A stretch of 6,040 bases of DNA from Roseburia sp. (GCA_017547315.1 JAFYQA010000097.1:1-6040), one strand, 5' to 3'; shown: positions 1-6,038, counted from the stretch's first letter. Translations and numbers: made by a program. Notes: generated by a model not told the origin, from the sequence alone.

Positions 1-1076
1 AAGATGATAATTGCAATTCCTACTGCAATACCTGCAATTGTAATTGCTTTATCCATTCTTGGATCAATATCATCTTCCTCATCATAATCGTCATCATCAT
101 CGTCTGTATTTTCCACAGCTCCCATGGTACTACCCACAAGTGTAGCCTCGTCTACATAGATGCCACCGGTTCTGTTTTTGATTTTATTTACTTCATCTGC
201 CCCGATAATTCTAGTTTTATCCTGTGGAATTGGTGCGATAACAACAAAGTCCTCATCCGGAGAAATCAGAGATTTTCTTAAATCTGACAATAATGCTGTC
301 ATATTCTCGTATCTGCGGTCTGGATTCTTCTGGGTACATTTTAAAATAATCTTCTCCATGCTAATCGGAAGTTCCGGTGCGTAAGTCTTTGGAGACTCCA
401 TCTCTTCCTGTAAATGTTGGATTGCAACTGCAACCGTACTGTCCCCATCAAATGGTACACGTCCTGTAATCATCTCATACATTACAATACCAAGCGAATA
501 GATATCGCTCTTGCCATCCACAAAACCGTTTCTCGCCTGCTCCGGAGAACTGTAATGAACAGAACCCATAACATCCGAACTGATGGTATTCGTAGTTGCA
601 GCCTTTGCGATACCAAAGTCTGTTACTTTTACTTTTCCTTCTGTAGAAATGATAATGTTCTGTGGTTTAATATCGCGATGGATAATACCTTTATTATGTG
701 CAGCTTCAATACCACGACCTACCTGAATCGCAATACTTGTAGCTTCTTTAAAAGAAAGCTGTCCTTTTTTCTCAATATATGTTTTTAAAGTGATACCTTC
801 AATATATTCCATAACAATATAATGGAACTCACTTTCGCTTCCTACATCATAAATATTAACAATATTCGGATGCTCTAAGCCAGCTGCAGACTGTGCTTCG
901 GTTCTGAACTTTGTCACAAAATTCATATCCTCTGAAAATTCTGCCTTCAATACTTTAATGGCTACATTTCTGCCTAATGTATGGTCTAATGCCTTATATA
1001 CGTCTGACATTCCACCAGCTCCAACTTTTCCTACAACTTCATATCTGTCTGCTATATACATTCCTTGTGTTATCAT
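1..1076 (-). CDS. prkC: PrkC/PknB-type membrane Ser/Thr protein kinase, partial (3' end beyond window)
   Basis: This is a eukaryotic-type Ser/Thr kinase that phosphorylates cytoplasmic proteins; in this family extracellular PASTA repeats bind peptidoglycan fragments or lipid II. The visible 358 codons show a complete Hanks kinase domain (about residues 12-270): glycine loop GAGGMSDVY (19-27), ATP-anchoring Lys41, helix-C Glu60, catalytic HRDIKPQN (133-140, Asp135), DFG (153-155), an activation segment rich in Thr/Ser (T161, T162, T164, S166, S167) and GSVHYSSPEQA (171-181). A linker then leads to an acidic tract (325-336) and the start of a hydrophobic helix from about 344, where the window ends. 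PASTA domains are therefore inferred, not seen. The start ATG is preceded by GGAGG at 1082-1086 with 5-nt spacing. A second ATG at codon 6 lacks a comparable site. It starts 13 bp after the phosphatase stop, so the two are surely co-transcribed. Kinase identity is near certain; the prkC subtype rests on motifs and gene order. Confidence 0.95.
   Translation of the reverse strand, partial: MITQGMYIADRYEVVGKVGAGGMSDVYKALDHTLGRNVAIKVLKAEFSEDMNFVTKFRTEAQSAAGLEHPNIVNIYDVGSESEFHYIVMEYIEGITLKTYIEKKGQLSFKEATSIAIQVGRGIEAAHNKGIIHRDIKPQNIIISTEGKVKVTDFGIAKAATTNTISSDVMGSVHYSSPEQARNGFVDGKSDIYSLGIVMYEMITGRVPFDGDSTVAVAIQHLQEEMESPKTYAPELPISMEKIILKCTQKNPDRRYENMTALLSDLRKSLISPDEDFVVIAPIPQDKTRIIGADEVNKIKNRTGGIYVDEATLVGSTMGAVENTDDDDDDYDEEDDIDPRMDKAITIAGIAVGIAIII
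69..104 (-). repeat. GAT-rich triplet tract encoding an acidic juxtamembrane run
   Basis: Twelve consecutive codons, mostly GAT/GAC, encode six Asp, a Tyr, then Asp-Glu-Glu-Asp-Asp (kinase residues 325-336), just before the predicted membrane helix. The low-complexity DNA could vary in length between strains by slippage in units of three without breaking the frame. Confidence 0.7.
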
Positions 1077-1089
1077 TTTTTCCTCCATA

Positions 1090-1818
1090 TTACACAAATG
1101 GTTCTATTAACATAACGGTAATATTATCTGTACCGCCATTTTTATTTGCTGTTTCTATCAAAGTCTGTGTTTTCTCAACGATATCTCTCTGTCCTAAGAC
1201 AATACGTTTAATCTCATCATCCTCTACCATGCTGCTCAACCCATCTGTACACAGTAAAATCGTATCACCCGGTACTACTTTTGTTTCAAAAAAATCTACG
1301 TCTACCTTCGGAAATACACCCACTGCTCTGGTAATCTTATTTCGATCCGGATGATTCCTTGCCTCACTTCTTGCAATTCTGCCGCTTCGAATCATCTCTT
1401 CTACATAAGAATGATCCACAGTAACCTGTCTAATCTCATTCTGATTAATGATATATAACCTGCTGTCTCCCACATTCGCCACTAGAAGTTTATCATCCTT
1501 TAATGTAGCTGCTACAATCGTGGTCCCCATGCCTTCTTTTTCAATGTCTATAATCGCTTCTTTTAATATCGCCTTATTCGCTTCCCCAATCGCTTTTCTA
1601 ATCGTTGCAACCGCTAGCCCGCTATCGCTTTGGCTTATAGAATCTGCAATCGTTTCTACTGCAGCCCTGGATGCATATTCCCCAGCCTTGTGACCGCCCA
1701 TTCCGTCTGCCACAATAAATAAATTCGGAAGCTTTCCAACTGCCGTATCTGACGCGAACATATAATCTTGATTCATGTCACGCCGCATTCCGACATCTGT
1801 CATGGAAAACGTCTTCAT
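1090..1818 (-). CDS. prpC: PP2C-family Ser/Thr protein phosphatase (Stp/PrpC type)
   Basis: This is a metal-dependent (Mn/Mg) soluble phosphatase that removes phosphate from Ser/Thr residues, normally reversing the partner PrkC kinase. The 242-residue length is typical of bacterial single-domain PP2C enzymes. Visible motifs are RRDMNQD (12-18, metal ligand Asp18), VADGMGGH (36-43, metal ligand Asp38), GMGTT (96-100), ANVGDSRLY (114-122), the TRAVG segment (163-167), CTDGLSSM (190-197, metal ligand Asp192) and GGTDNITV (228-235, metal ligand Asp231). All ligand positions are intact. The ATG has a strong GGAGG at 1825-1829 with 6-nt spacing, and begins 12 bp after the rlmN stop. The kinase gene follows after 13 bp, the standard phosphatase-then-kinase order. 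The symbol stp is used equally for this gene. I see nothing abnormal in it. Confidence 0.97.
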   Translation of the reverse strand: MKTFSMTDVGMRRDMNQDYMFASDTAVGKLPNLFIVADGMGGHKAGEYASRAAVETIADSISQSDSGLAVATIRKAIGEANKAILKEAIIDIEKEGMGTTIVAATLKDDKLLVANVGDSRLYIINQNEIRQVTVDHSYVEEMIRSGRIARSEARNHPDRNKITRAVGVFPKVDVDFFETKVVPGDTILLCTDGLSSMVEDDEIKRIVLGQRDIVEKTQTLIETANKNGGTDNITVMLIEPFV

Positions 1819-1830
1819 ACCTTACCTCCA

Positions 1831-2871
1831 CTAAATATTCCTTTGTTCAGAATAACGCTTACGGAGCTGTCCACAGGCACCATCAATATCCCTGCCCATC
1901 TCTCTTCTTATTGTAGCGTTTATCCCATATTTTTCAAGCTTATTTTTAAATGCCTGCGTTACCGCCATATCCGGTTGTACAAAATCTCTTTCTTTAATCG
2001 GATTCACCGGAATCAGATTCACATGACAATTCATTCCCTTTATTAATGAACAAAGTTGTCTCGCATCTTCGTCCTTATCGTTCACACCGCCAACCAGACT
2101 GTATTCAAAGGTAACCCTGCGTCCTGTTTTTTCAAAATAATATCTACAAGCATCCACTACTTCGTGAATCTCATATTTATTCGCCACAGGCATTAACGCT
2201 AAACGTTTCTCCTGTGTAGATGCATGAAGCGACAATGCCAGCGTAATCTGTAGATTCGCGTCTGCCAATTCCCGCATCTTTGGAACAATGCCACATGTAG
2301 ATACTGTGAGATTTCTCTGGCTGATATTTAACCCATTCTCGTCGGTTAATAGTTCGATAAACTTTAACAGATTATCATAATTATCCATCGGTTCCCCAGT
2401 TCCCATTACTACTACATTAGAAATACGTTCTCCGATATCTTTTCCAATCTGATAAATCTGATCTAACATTTCAGATGGCGTTAGATTTCTAACCAATCCA
2501 TCTAATGTAGATGCACAAAACCTACATCCCATACGACATCCTACCTGTGAAGAAATACACACGGAATTCCCATGCTTATACCGCATCAACACACTTTCTA
2601 TCACATTCCCATCTTCCAGACAAAACAAATACTTTCTGGTGCCGTCTATTTTTGATTCCTGAAACGTCTCTTTGATAAGCGTCACAAGCTTTGCATGCTC
2701 TTTTAACTTTTCAATCAACGCTTTTGATATATTCGTCATCTCGTCAAAGGATGCCACCTGCTTTACATGCAGCCACTGATAAATCTGCTTTGCACGGAAT
2801 GCTTTTTCTCCAAGGCCTTCCATGAAAATCGTCAATTCCTTTAAATTCAATGATTTGATATCCGTCTTCAT
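1831..2871 (-). CDS. rlmN: Dual-specificity 23S rRNA A2503 / tRNA A37 C2-methyltransferase, radical SAM
   Basis: RlmN methylates C2 of A2503 in the peptidyl-transferase centre of 23S rRNA and of A37 in some tRNAs. Numbered from the chosen ATG (346 aa), the radical-SAM cluster is CRMGCRFC (Cys112, 116, 119). The second conserved cysteine lies in SVCISSQVGC (Cys105), the general-base Glu is at 92 (IESVLM), and the methyl-carrying Cys333 is in DGACGQLRKRY; these match Escherichia coli Cys118, Glu105 and Cys355 by spacing. GTGEPMDNYDN and SLHAS are the usual SAM-binding segments. The open frame extends 8 codons further to a GTG at 2895, but that GTG has no ribosome site, whereas GGAG at 2881-2884 sits 9 nt before the ATG at 2871, and homologues begin close to this point. 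A 29-bp gap separates it from rsmB. The triple of cysteines plus Cys333 argues against the Cfr resistance enzyme only weakly; context and overall sequence favour RlmN. Confidence 0.96.
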   Translation of the reverse strand: MKTDIKSLNLKELTIFMEGLGEKAFRAKQIYQWLHVKQVASFDEMTNISKALIEKLKEHAKLVTLIKETFQESKIDGTRKYLFCLEDGNVIESVLMRYKHGNSVCISSQVGCRMGCRFCASTLDGLVRNLTPSEMLDQIYQIGKDIGERISNVVVMGTGEPMDNYDNLLKFIELLTDENGLNISQRNLTVSTCGIVPKMRELADANLQITLALSLHASTQEKRLALMPVANKYEIHEVVDACRYYFEKTGRRVTFEYSLVGGVNDKDEDARQLCSLIKGMNCHVNLIPVNPIKERDFVQPDMAVTQAFKNKLEKYGINATIRREMGRDIDGACGQLRKRYSEQRNI

Positions 2872-2880
2872 ATTTACTGT

Positions 2881-2884
2881 CTCC
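2881..2884 (-). promoter_or_regulatory. Shine-Dalgarno that decides the rlmN start
   Basis: GGAG lies 9 nt before the ATG at 2871. It is located inside the optional 8-codon GTG extension, which itself lacks any ribosome site, so it selects the shorter RlmN. Confidence 0.7.
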
Positions 2885-2900
2885 ACGTATGCCACCTATA

Positions 2901-4211
2901 CTACATTCTCTTATGCATTTTTGCAATAAAAAATCCATCGCCAAATTCTTCCTGTGGAAAAATCTGTTGCATACTTAATAATTCAAACTCCGGATGGTTT
3001 TCTAAAAACCATGCCACATTATCCTCATTCTCTCCCCTATGAATCGTGCAGGTAGAGTATAATAAAATTCCACTTTCTTTTACATAATTGCATACAGTAT
3101 GTAACATATTACGTTGCAACTCTACCAAAGATGCCATCTTCTCCGGTGTCATTTTATATTTAATATCCGTCTTCTTACGCATAACACCGAGGCCGGAACA
3201 CGGCAAATCCGCAATTACAATATCCGCTTTTCCTATTGCATCTTCATCTAGTAATGTCGCATCTTGCTGAATTGCCTTCATATTCTTACACTGATGGCGT
3301 GCAATATTTTCCTCAATTAAACTGATTTTATATTCTGTCAAATCCCTAGCTTCTACCATTCCACTTCCCTGCAACTTTTCCGCAAGGTGTGTGCTTTTTC
3401 CTCCCGGTGCTGCACAGACATCGATGATATAATCACCCTTTTTCGGTGCTGCAAGTTCTGCCACCATCATAGAACTGATATCCTGTACATAAAAAAGTCC
3501 TTCCTGAAAGCTTGGCAACGCATTCAGATAATCAAAACCAGAAATCATAAACGCATAATCCAAAGTCGGAACCTCTTTTAACACTACTTTTTTTACTGTA
3601 ACACCTTCCGCTTCAAGCCTTACTGCTAACTCCTCCGGTGTTGTTTTTGCCAGATTCGTACGGATAGTAATCGGTGCTTCTTTTGAAAAATCCTCTAAAA
3701 TCTCCTCTAGCACCTCTACCCCGTAATCTGCCTTCCAACGTTCCACAATCCACTCCGGCATAGAATATTTTACGGAATAATACTGAATTGGATTACGTTC
3801 CTTATTCGGAAGTTCTATTGCCGGATTACGACTAATATTACGCAATACGCCATTTACGAAACCACTTAAAGAAGAAAAACCTTTTTTTCTCGCCAGCTTT
3901 ACTGCTTCGTTACAAGCTGCAGAATCTGGAACAGAATCCATATATTTCAACTGATAAACACTCATTCGTAAAATATTACGAATCACTGGTTTCATCTTAT
4001 TCACTTTCACTTTTGAAAACTGGTTAATGATATAGTCTAACTCTATCATTGTCTGAATCGTACCTTCACAAACGCGGGTAATAAATGCTCTTTCCTGCTT
4101 TTCTAAATACTGGTACTTATCTAGCACACTGCGAATCACTAGATGACTATAACTTCCCTTTTCAATCACTTCTAATAAAATTTCAAGAATCAACTCTCTC
4201 GTGTTTATCAT
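2901..4211 (-). CDS. rsmB: 16S rRNA (cytosine-967-C5)-methyltransferase RsmB
   Basis: RsmB makes m5C967 in 16S rRNA, acting on naked rRNA or early assembly intermediates in the cytoplasm. From the chosen ATG it has 436 residues, normal for the family. Residues 1-130 are the NusB-like RNA-binding domain (TRELILEILLEV near the start, GFVNGVLRNI at 117-126). A linker leads to a Rossmann methyltransferase: DVCAAPGGKSTHLAE (264-278, SAM binding), Asp290, ADLPCSGLGV (334-343, Cys338, which in the family helps release the product) and YSTCT (385-389, nucleophile Cys388). The FGDGFFIAKM ending is typical. The frame stays open for 15 more codons to a TTG at 4256, but AAGGGA at 4218-4223 sits just before the ATG at 4211 and homologues start here, so the extension, which would read through a hairpin, is rejected. 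The leader of this gene is unusual (see 4208-4307). Confidence 0.96.
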   Translation of the reverse strand: MINTRELILEILLEVIEKGSYSHLVIRSVLDKYQYLEKQERAFITRVCEGTIQTMIELDYIINQFSKVKVNKMKPVIRNILRMSVYQLKYMDSVPDSAACNEAVKLARKKGFSSLSGFVNGVLRNISRNPAIELPNKERNPIQYYSVKYSMPEWIVERWKADYGVEVLEEILEDFSKEAPITIRTNLAKTTPEELAVRLEAEGVTVKKVVLKEVPTLDYAFMISGFDYLNALPSFQEGLFYVQDISSMMVAELAAPKKGDYIIDVCAAPGGKSTHLAEKLQGSGMVEARDLTEYKISLIEENIARHQCKNMKAIQQDATLLDEDAIGKADIVIADLPCSGLGVMRKKTDIKYKMTPEKMASLVELQRNMLHTVCNYVKESGILLYSTCTIHRGENEDNVAWFLENHPEFELLSMQQIFPQEEFGDGFFIAKMHKRM

Positions 4212-4261
4212 ATTCTTTCCCTTCTCGCAAACTTTGCACTCGTGCAAATATTGCAAAACAT
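4208..4261 (-). CDS. Possible 17-residue leader peptide ORF overlapping the rsmB start
   Basis: An ATG at 4259-4261 opens a 17-codon frame, MFCNICTSAKFARRERI, whose TGA overlaps the rsmB ATG as ATGA (4208-4211), the usual geometry for translational coupling. A weak AGGG at 4266-4269 lies 4 nt before the ATG, a little close. The rsmB ribosome site is inside the frame, and so is the hairpin at 4233-4248. The peptide has a CxxC pair (Cys3, Cys6) and a basic tail, but I recognise no family. A frame this short can arise by chance, and nothing but position and geometry supports it. If translated, it could let ribosomes that finish fmt and the peptidase melt the hairpin and feed into rsmB. Confidence 0.25.
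   Translation of the reverse strand: MFCNICTSAKFARRERI
4218..4223 (-). promoter_or_regulatory. Shine-Dalgarno that decides the rsmB start
   Basis: AAGGGA, in a purine-rich run, precedes the ATG at 4211 by 6 nt. The alternative TTG at 4256 has no comparable site. This supports the 436-residue RsmB. Confidence 0.65.
4233..4248 (-). promoter_or_regulatory. Tight hairpin in the rsmB leader
   Basis: On the transcribed strand TTTGCAC and GTGCAAA are perfect 7-bp arms separated by only GA; in RNA this would fold as a 6-bp stem with a CGAG tetraloop. It ends 21 nt before the rsmB ATG and about 9 nt before the AAGGGA ribosome site, so it could affect initiation or mark a processing point. No U-tract follows, so it is not an intrinsic terminator. 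The symmetry equally fits a protein-binding operator. The inverted repeat is directly visible; its function is inference. Confidence 0.45.
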
Positions 4262-4277
4262 CTTACCCTGTAAGCTG

Positions 4278-4307
4278 TGCAAAATCTTCGATAATAAGAA
4301 TTTTGCA
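4278..4307 (-). repeat. Inverted repeat just after the peptidase stop codon
   Basis: Arms TGCAAAAT (4300-4307) and ATTTTGCA (4278-4285) are perfect 8-bp complements. With one bulged T the stem could gain three CTT/AAG pairs, leaving a 7-nt loop. It starts 2 nt after the peptidase TAA. There is no following run of U, so a Rho-independent terminator is unlikely; a stabilising 3'-end or processing hairpin between two cistrons is possible. The stem is AT-rich and probably weak. Confidence 0.4.
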
Positions 4308-4309
4308 TT

Positions 4310-5023
4310 TTAATCGCGTCGTCTACGATTACTTGTCAATAAAATCAAACGTAACAACTGCAAAATACCGGATGCCGCACTTGCTACATAAGTCAATGCT
4401 GCTGCACTAAGTACTTTTTTTGTTGCCGGAAGTTCTCTTTCACTTAAAATTCCACATTTTTCTAACAGTGAGAGTGCTCTGCTTGAAGCATTAAACTCTA
4501 CCGGTAATGTTACCAACTGAAAAATAACTGCCAATGAAAATGCAATGATACCAATGTTTATAAATAAAATACCCGTATCACTTGTAATAAATAAACCAAT
4601 CAAAATCAGTGGCCACGCTAACTTAGAACCTATATTAGCAGCCGGAACAATCGCTGCACGAATATTAAGAGGTGCATATCCCTGCTGATGCTGAATCGCA
4701 TGCCCACACTCATGCGCAGCCACACCAATTGCTGCCACAGACGTCGCATTGTAAACCGCATCCGATAAATTCAATGTCTTATTCGTCGGATTATAATTAT
4801 CCGTCAGCTGTCCTGATATATGCTGAATCGTCACATCATAAATACCTGCATGATTTAAAATACGCAGTGCCGCCTGTGCACCTGTCATACCGGTCATGCT
4901 ACGCTGTCCAGAATATCTCTTGAATGTACTATTCACATTCGCAGATGCAATCATACAAATCACTGCACCGATTAAAACCAGCAAATAAGTCCAATCAAAC
5001 CCATAATAATATCCACCGTACAT
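4310..5023 (-). CDS. YugP-type membrane zinc metallopeptidase (Zn_peptidase_2 family)
   Basis: This 237-residue membrane protein belongs to the neutral zinc metallopeptidase family of Bacillus YugP; substrate and role are not established. A glycine/tyrosine-rich N-terminus (GGYYYGF) precedes a first membrane helix at about 12-28. The zinc motif is HECGH (104-108: His104, Glu105, His108) and the likely third ligand is Glu176 in LPVEFNASSRAL, a segment typical of the family. Further hydrophobic stretches cover about 135-147, 150-173 and 205-229, and the chain ends in a basic RRRRD tail suggesting a cytoplasmic C-terminus. The ATG at 5023 is only 5 bp after the fmt stop, and its best ribosome site, AAAGG at 5033-5037, lies inside the last fmt codons, which implies translational coupling. 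The placement between fmt and rsmB is conserved in Clostridia, as I know it. Family assignment is firm; a role in membrane protein turnover is only a guess. Confidence 0.93.
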   Translation of the reverse strand: MYGGYYYGFDWTYLLVLIGAVICMIASANVNSTFKRYSGQRSMTGMTGAQAALRILNHAGIYDVTIQHISGQLTDNYNPTNKTLNLSDAVYNATSVAAIGVAAHECGHAIQHQQGYAPLNIRAAIVPAANIGSKLAWPLILIGLFITSDTGILFINIGIIAFSLAVIFQLVTLPVEFNASSRALSLLEKCGILSERELPATKKVLSAAALTYVASAASGILQLLRLILLTSNRRRRD

Positions 5024-5028
5024 ATTAT

Positions 5029-5964
5029 CTAACCTTTCTTGAAAACAGTTCCTTCTTCTATCGTATAACCGCGCATAAATGCATCTGCAGTCATACGTTT
5101 TTTACCTTCCATCTGTAATTCCAAAATCTCTAAGATACCATTTCCAGTCTGTACCGCAAAAGAATTCTTTGTTACACGAACTATCGTGCCAGGTTTTGCA
5201 CCACTCTCTTCCTGTAATACTTTTGCACTCCAGATTTTCATGGTCTTATCTTCTAATCTAGTATAAGCACTTGGCCACGGGTTCATACCGCGAATCCAAC
5301 ATTCAATTTCTTTTGCACTGCGATTCCAGTCAATACTTCCCATTTCTTTTGTAATTTTAGATACATGGGTAGCCTTTGATTCATCCTGCGGTGTATAAGT
5401 CGCAGTCCCATTTTCAATCGCTTCTAATGTCTGCACGATAAGTTTTGCACCTGCTCTTGCCAAACGATCAAATAAGGTACCGCTCGTCTCGCCTTCATTT
5501 ACAATCTTTTCCATCTGCATGATAATATCACCGGTATCAAGTCCTGCGTCCATACGCATCGTTGTTACACCAGTTACCATATCTCCATTCAAAACTGCCC
5601 ACTGAATCGGAGCTGCACCACGATATTTCGGCAAAAGTGAGGTGTGAATATTCACACAACAATGTTTTGGAATGTCTAAAATCGCCTGTGGAATAATCTG
5701 TCCGAACGCTTCTACTACAATTACATCTACATCAAATTGCTGTAAAAAGGCAACACTTTCCTCGGAACGGATTCGTGTTGGCTGATATACTTCAATTCCA
5801 TGTGCCAATGCACATTCTTTTACTGCAGTAGGCTTTAATTCTTTGCTTCTGCCTACTGGTTTATCCGGCTGTGACACAACCAATACTACTTCATGTCCCG
5901 CCTCAATAATTTTTTCTAATGCCGGAACTGCAATATCCGGTGTTCCCATAAAAATGACTCTCAT
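5029..5964 (-). CDS. fmt: Methionyl-tRNA formyltransferase
   Basis: Fmt transfers a formyl group from 10-formyltetrahydrofolate to methionyl-initiator-tRNA, giving the fMet-tRNA used to start bacterial proteins. The 311-residue length is standard. The N-terminal Rossmann-like catalytic domain starts MRVIFMGTPDIAVPAL; the flexible tRNA-contacting loop is SQPDKPVGR (31-39); the catalytic core is VNIHTSLLPKYRGAAPI (104-120), with Asn105 and His107, plus Asp143 in MDAGLDTGDI, matching the Asn-His-Asp triad of the family. The smaller C-terminal OB-like tRNA-binding domain runs from about 205 to the end (WIRGMNPWPSAYT at its start). The ATG has a near-ideal AAGGAGG at 5973-5979 with 8-nt spacing. 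Peptide deformylase (def) usually precedes it in this operon, but that gene is not identifiable in the 76 bp available. Confidence 0.97.
   Translation of the reverse strand: MRVIFMGTPDIAVPALEKIIEAGHEVVLVVSQPDKPVGRSKELKPTAVKECALAHGIEVYQPTRIRSEESVAFLQQFDVDVIVVEAFGQIIPQAILDIPKHCCVNIHTSLLPKYRGAAPIQWAVLNGDMVTGVTTMRMDAGLDTGDIIMQMEKIVNEGETSGTLFDRLARAGAKLIVQTLEAIENGTATYTPQDESKATHVSKITKEMGSIDWNRSAKEIECWIRGMNPWPSAYTRLEDKTMKIWSAKVLQEESGAKPGTIVRVTKNSFAVQTGNGILEILELQMEGKKRMTADAFMRGYTIEEGTVFKKG
5033..5037 (-). promoter_or_regulatory. Peptidase Shine-Dalgarno embedded in the end of fmt
   Basis: AAAGG, 9 nt before the peptidase ATG, is formed by the last two sense codons of fmt (Lys-Gly). A ribosome terminating on fmt would cover it, so the peptidase is probably translated by coupling or reinitiation. 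Confidence 0.55.
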
Positions 5965-6038
5965 TCTTTGTTCCTCCTTGTTGACGCGATACTCACCAAA
6001 TCTTCATGCAAGCACTCGTTTTTACTCACTACTCGCGC
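5961..6038 (-). CDS. Possible C-terminal tail of an upstream gene, partial (weak)
   Basis: Of the three minus-strand frames upstream of fmt only one is open to the window edge. It gives about 25 residues, rich in charged residues, and ends at a TGA that overlaps the fmt ATG as ATGA. Chance could easily leave one frame open over this length. The encoded stretch does not resemble a peptide deformylase end that I recognise, and the DNA looks repetitive. It may be a coding tail or plain intergenic sequence; I lean slightly to the latter. Confidence 0.2.
   Translation of the reverse strand, partial: ARVVSKNECLHEDLVSIASTRRNKE
5973..5979 (-). promoter_or_regulatory. Strong Shine-Dalgarno of fmt
   Basis: AAGGAGG with 8-nt spacing to the fmt ATG is the strongest ribosome site in the window. 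It fixes the fmt start and shows that fmt can initiate on its own, even if an upstream frame overlaps its ATG. Confidence 0.85.

Noticed and set aside
160..788. Plus-strand open frames over the kinase gene
   Set aside because: They lie antisense to a kinase frame with every catalytic motif intact, have no sensible ribosome sites and encode unrecognisable Cys/Ser/Phe-rich peptides; they are shadows.
977..2046. Plus-strand open frames over the phosphatase and rlmN
   Set aside because: They are antisense to clearly functional genes, with no family resemblance or ribosome sites.
1831..2871. Cfr-type antibiotic resistance methyltransferase instead of RlmN
   Set aside because: Operon context between rsmB and the phosphatase/kinase pair and the overall RlmN-like N-terminus favour the housekeeping enzyme; there are no mobile-element signs nearby.
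2744..2944. Minus-strand 66-codon frame across the rsmB/rlmN junction
   Set aside because: It overlaps the ends of two well-supported genes in another frame; no domain is recognisable.
4233..4307. Intrinsic terminator between the peptidase gene and rsmB
   Set aside because: Both hairpins lack a following U-tract and have weak or very short stems; the operon continues downstream with close spacing.
4212..4309. Riboswitch or T-box leader before rsmB
   Set aside because: The gap is under 100 nt, and I see no recognisable conserved core of any riboswitch class or T-box sequence.
4270..4320. Possible internal promoter with TATTAT as a -10 in the gap before rsmB
   Set aside because: At 17-bp spacing the -35 position falls in the GC-rich end of the peptidase gene and does not resemble TTGACA.
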